This document shows positions 63,470 to 64,000 of a stretch of DNA of 64,000 nucleotides, piece after piece. Location: contig JABANP010000183.1 in NCBI GenBank assembly GCA_013115135.1, positions 29,265 to 93,264 of the forward strand, in the 5' to 3' direction. The notes below the pieces were generated by a model that worked only from the letters and a program-made list of their open reading frames with translations, did no database searches and was not told the DNA's origin. The position numbers were made by a program, and so were the translations under genes. Source of the stretch: Perkinsus olseni. Taxonomy: Eukaryota; Perkinsozoa; Perkinsida; Perkinsidae. The first letter of the stretch is position 1, and each line of letters opens with the position of its first letter.

Positions 63470-63881
63470 TACAAAAATACTGAAAAATGGAATACGGCGA
63501 GAAACGAACGCTGCTCATTTCCGAGAGAGTCGAACATATTAACAAGTTCCCCCATTCTCTCCCGATGAGAAAGGGGAACTGGGGACGGGGTCTTGGTCGC
63601 ATTTTCACGACACGGGTTGACTATCTTATTATTGAAAGAAGTACGTCAAGGGCGACTACTGGGTTGACGTCGACACCTTTATGACACGCAGGAATGTCCA
63701 AGTGCTTCATTGAGCGCTCGGGAAGCGTCTGAGCGGTTCCACAAGGTTGAGGAAGTACCCACTGGGAAGATTTCCAAGATGCGCGGTAAGACGCGCTCGC
63801 CATTACGATCGATTTGTGGCGCGCTCTTATTTCGTGGACAGCGCATGTTCCATCAGTCGACAGATTCCGTCGCTTCGAACC
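63470..63881. other. shared promoter region of two divergent genes
   Basis: The six-exon gene starts leftward at 63469 and the last gene starts rightward at 63882, so this 412-bp gap must hold both promoters. No TATA-like or other element stands out. Confidence 0.45.
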
Positions 63882-64000
63882 ATGACCGCTAGTGGACCGT
63901 ACTGGGATGGGGTCCAGGGGCTGATGGACAACCTCACTGATATGATGGTGTTGGCGGATAAGAAGGGGAATATTGTAGGATGCGGTGGAAGGGTGGTACT
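63882..64000 (+). CDS. start of a PAS-like domain protein, cut by window end
   Basis: ATG at 63882 opens a frame to the window end. The first residues include YWDGVQGLMDNLTDMMVLAD followed by KKGNIVGCGG. The pattern LxDxLxDxxxxxDxxGxIxxxN is that of the first strands of a PAS sensor domain. Only 39 codons are visible, so the call is tentative. Confidence 0.45.
   Translation, partial: MTASGPYWDGVQGLMDNLTDMMVLADKKGNIVGCGGRVV

Noticed and set aside
1..64000. CRISPR arrays, rRNA genes, bacterial operons, riboswitches
   Set aside because: No regularly spaced repeats, no rRNA signature and no prokaryotic gene layout were found on either strand.

Overview
This is nuclear DNA of a protist. Genes have short GT-AG introns (mostly GTAAGT or GTGAGT donors and TTTCA-G acceptors), there are no bacterial operons, and about half of the window is repeats and decayed copies. 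Lineage-specific secreted families in recent duplications, very short introns mixed with intronless genes, and the general codon style suggest an alveolate of the Perkinsus type. That is an inference; no rRNA or spliced-leader gene in the window proves it.

Layout. 0-8.6 kb: a 178-bp MITE, an intronless SLC25 carrier (3524-4420), a secreted Thr-rich mucin-like protein (5192-6169) and degenerate tRNA-like sequences. 8.6-11.3 kb: an intact DNA transposon with perfect 127-bp terminal inverted repeats, a 6-bp target duplication and one 742-aa protein. 11.3-16.9 kb, minus strand: fragmentary exons, a mitochondrial bS16-like gene, a four-exon TRAPPC4 gene and an MgtE/SLC41-type transporter. 17-34.9 kb: segmental duplications carrying three intact copies of a secreted GH18-like gene, plus a 1.88-kb tandem duplication with transposase-like debris. 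35.9-48 kb: a second secreted family (two plus-strand genes, one minus-strand gene, one relict) and a fourth, frameshifted GH18-like gene. 51.4-58.1 kb: an intron-rich chromodomain gene and a multi-pass membrane protein. 58-64 kb: tRNA-Arg(ACG), a six-exon Cys-rich gene of unknown function on the minus strand, and the start of a PAS-like gene cut by the window end.

Several conserved genes (TRAPPC4, bS16, the chromodomain gene, the six-exon gene) are not visible as single long ORFs. They were assembled from exons whose splice sites and reading phases agree.

Main discovery. At least 14 places carry an exact 20-bp structure: a 6-mer, one base, the reverse complement of that 6-mer, one base, and the 6-mer again (6-1-6-1-6). 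About 0.004 would be expected by chance in 64 kb (64000/4^12). In ten cases a paralogous copy in the same window lacks the structure and has only one copy of the 6-mer, so these are recent 14-bp insertions made from local sequence. The 6-bp unit equals the 6-bp target duplication of the transposon at 8.6 kb, which suggests excision footprints; templated fold-back synthesis is the alternative.
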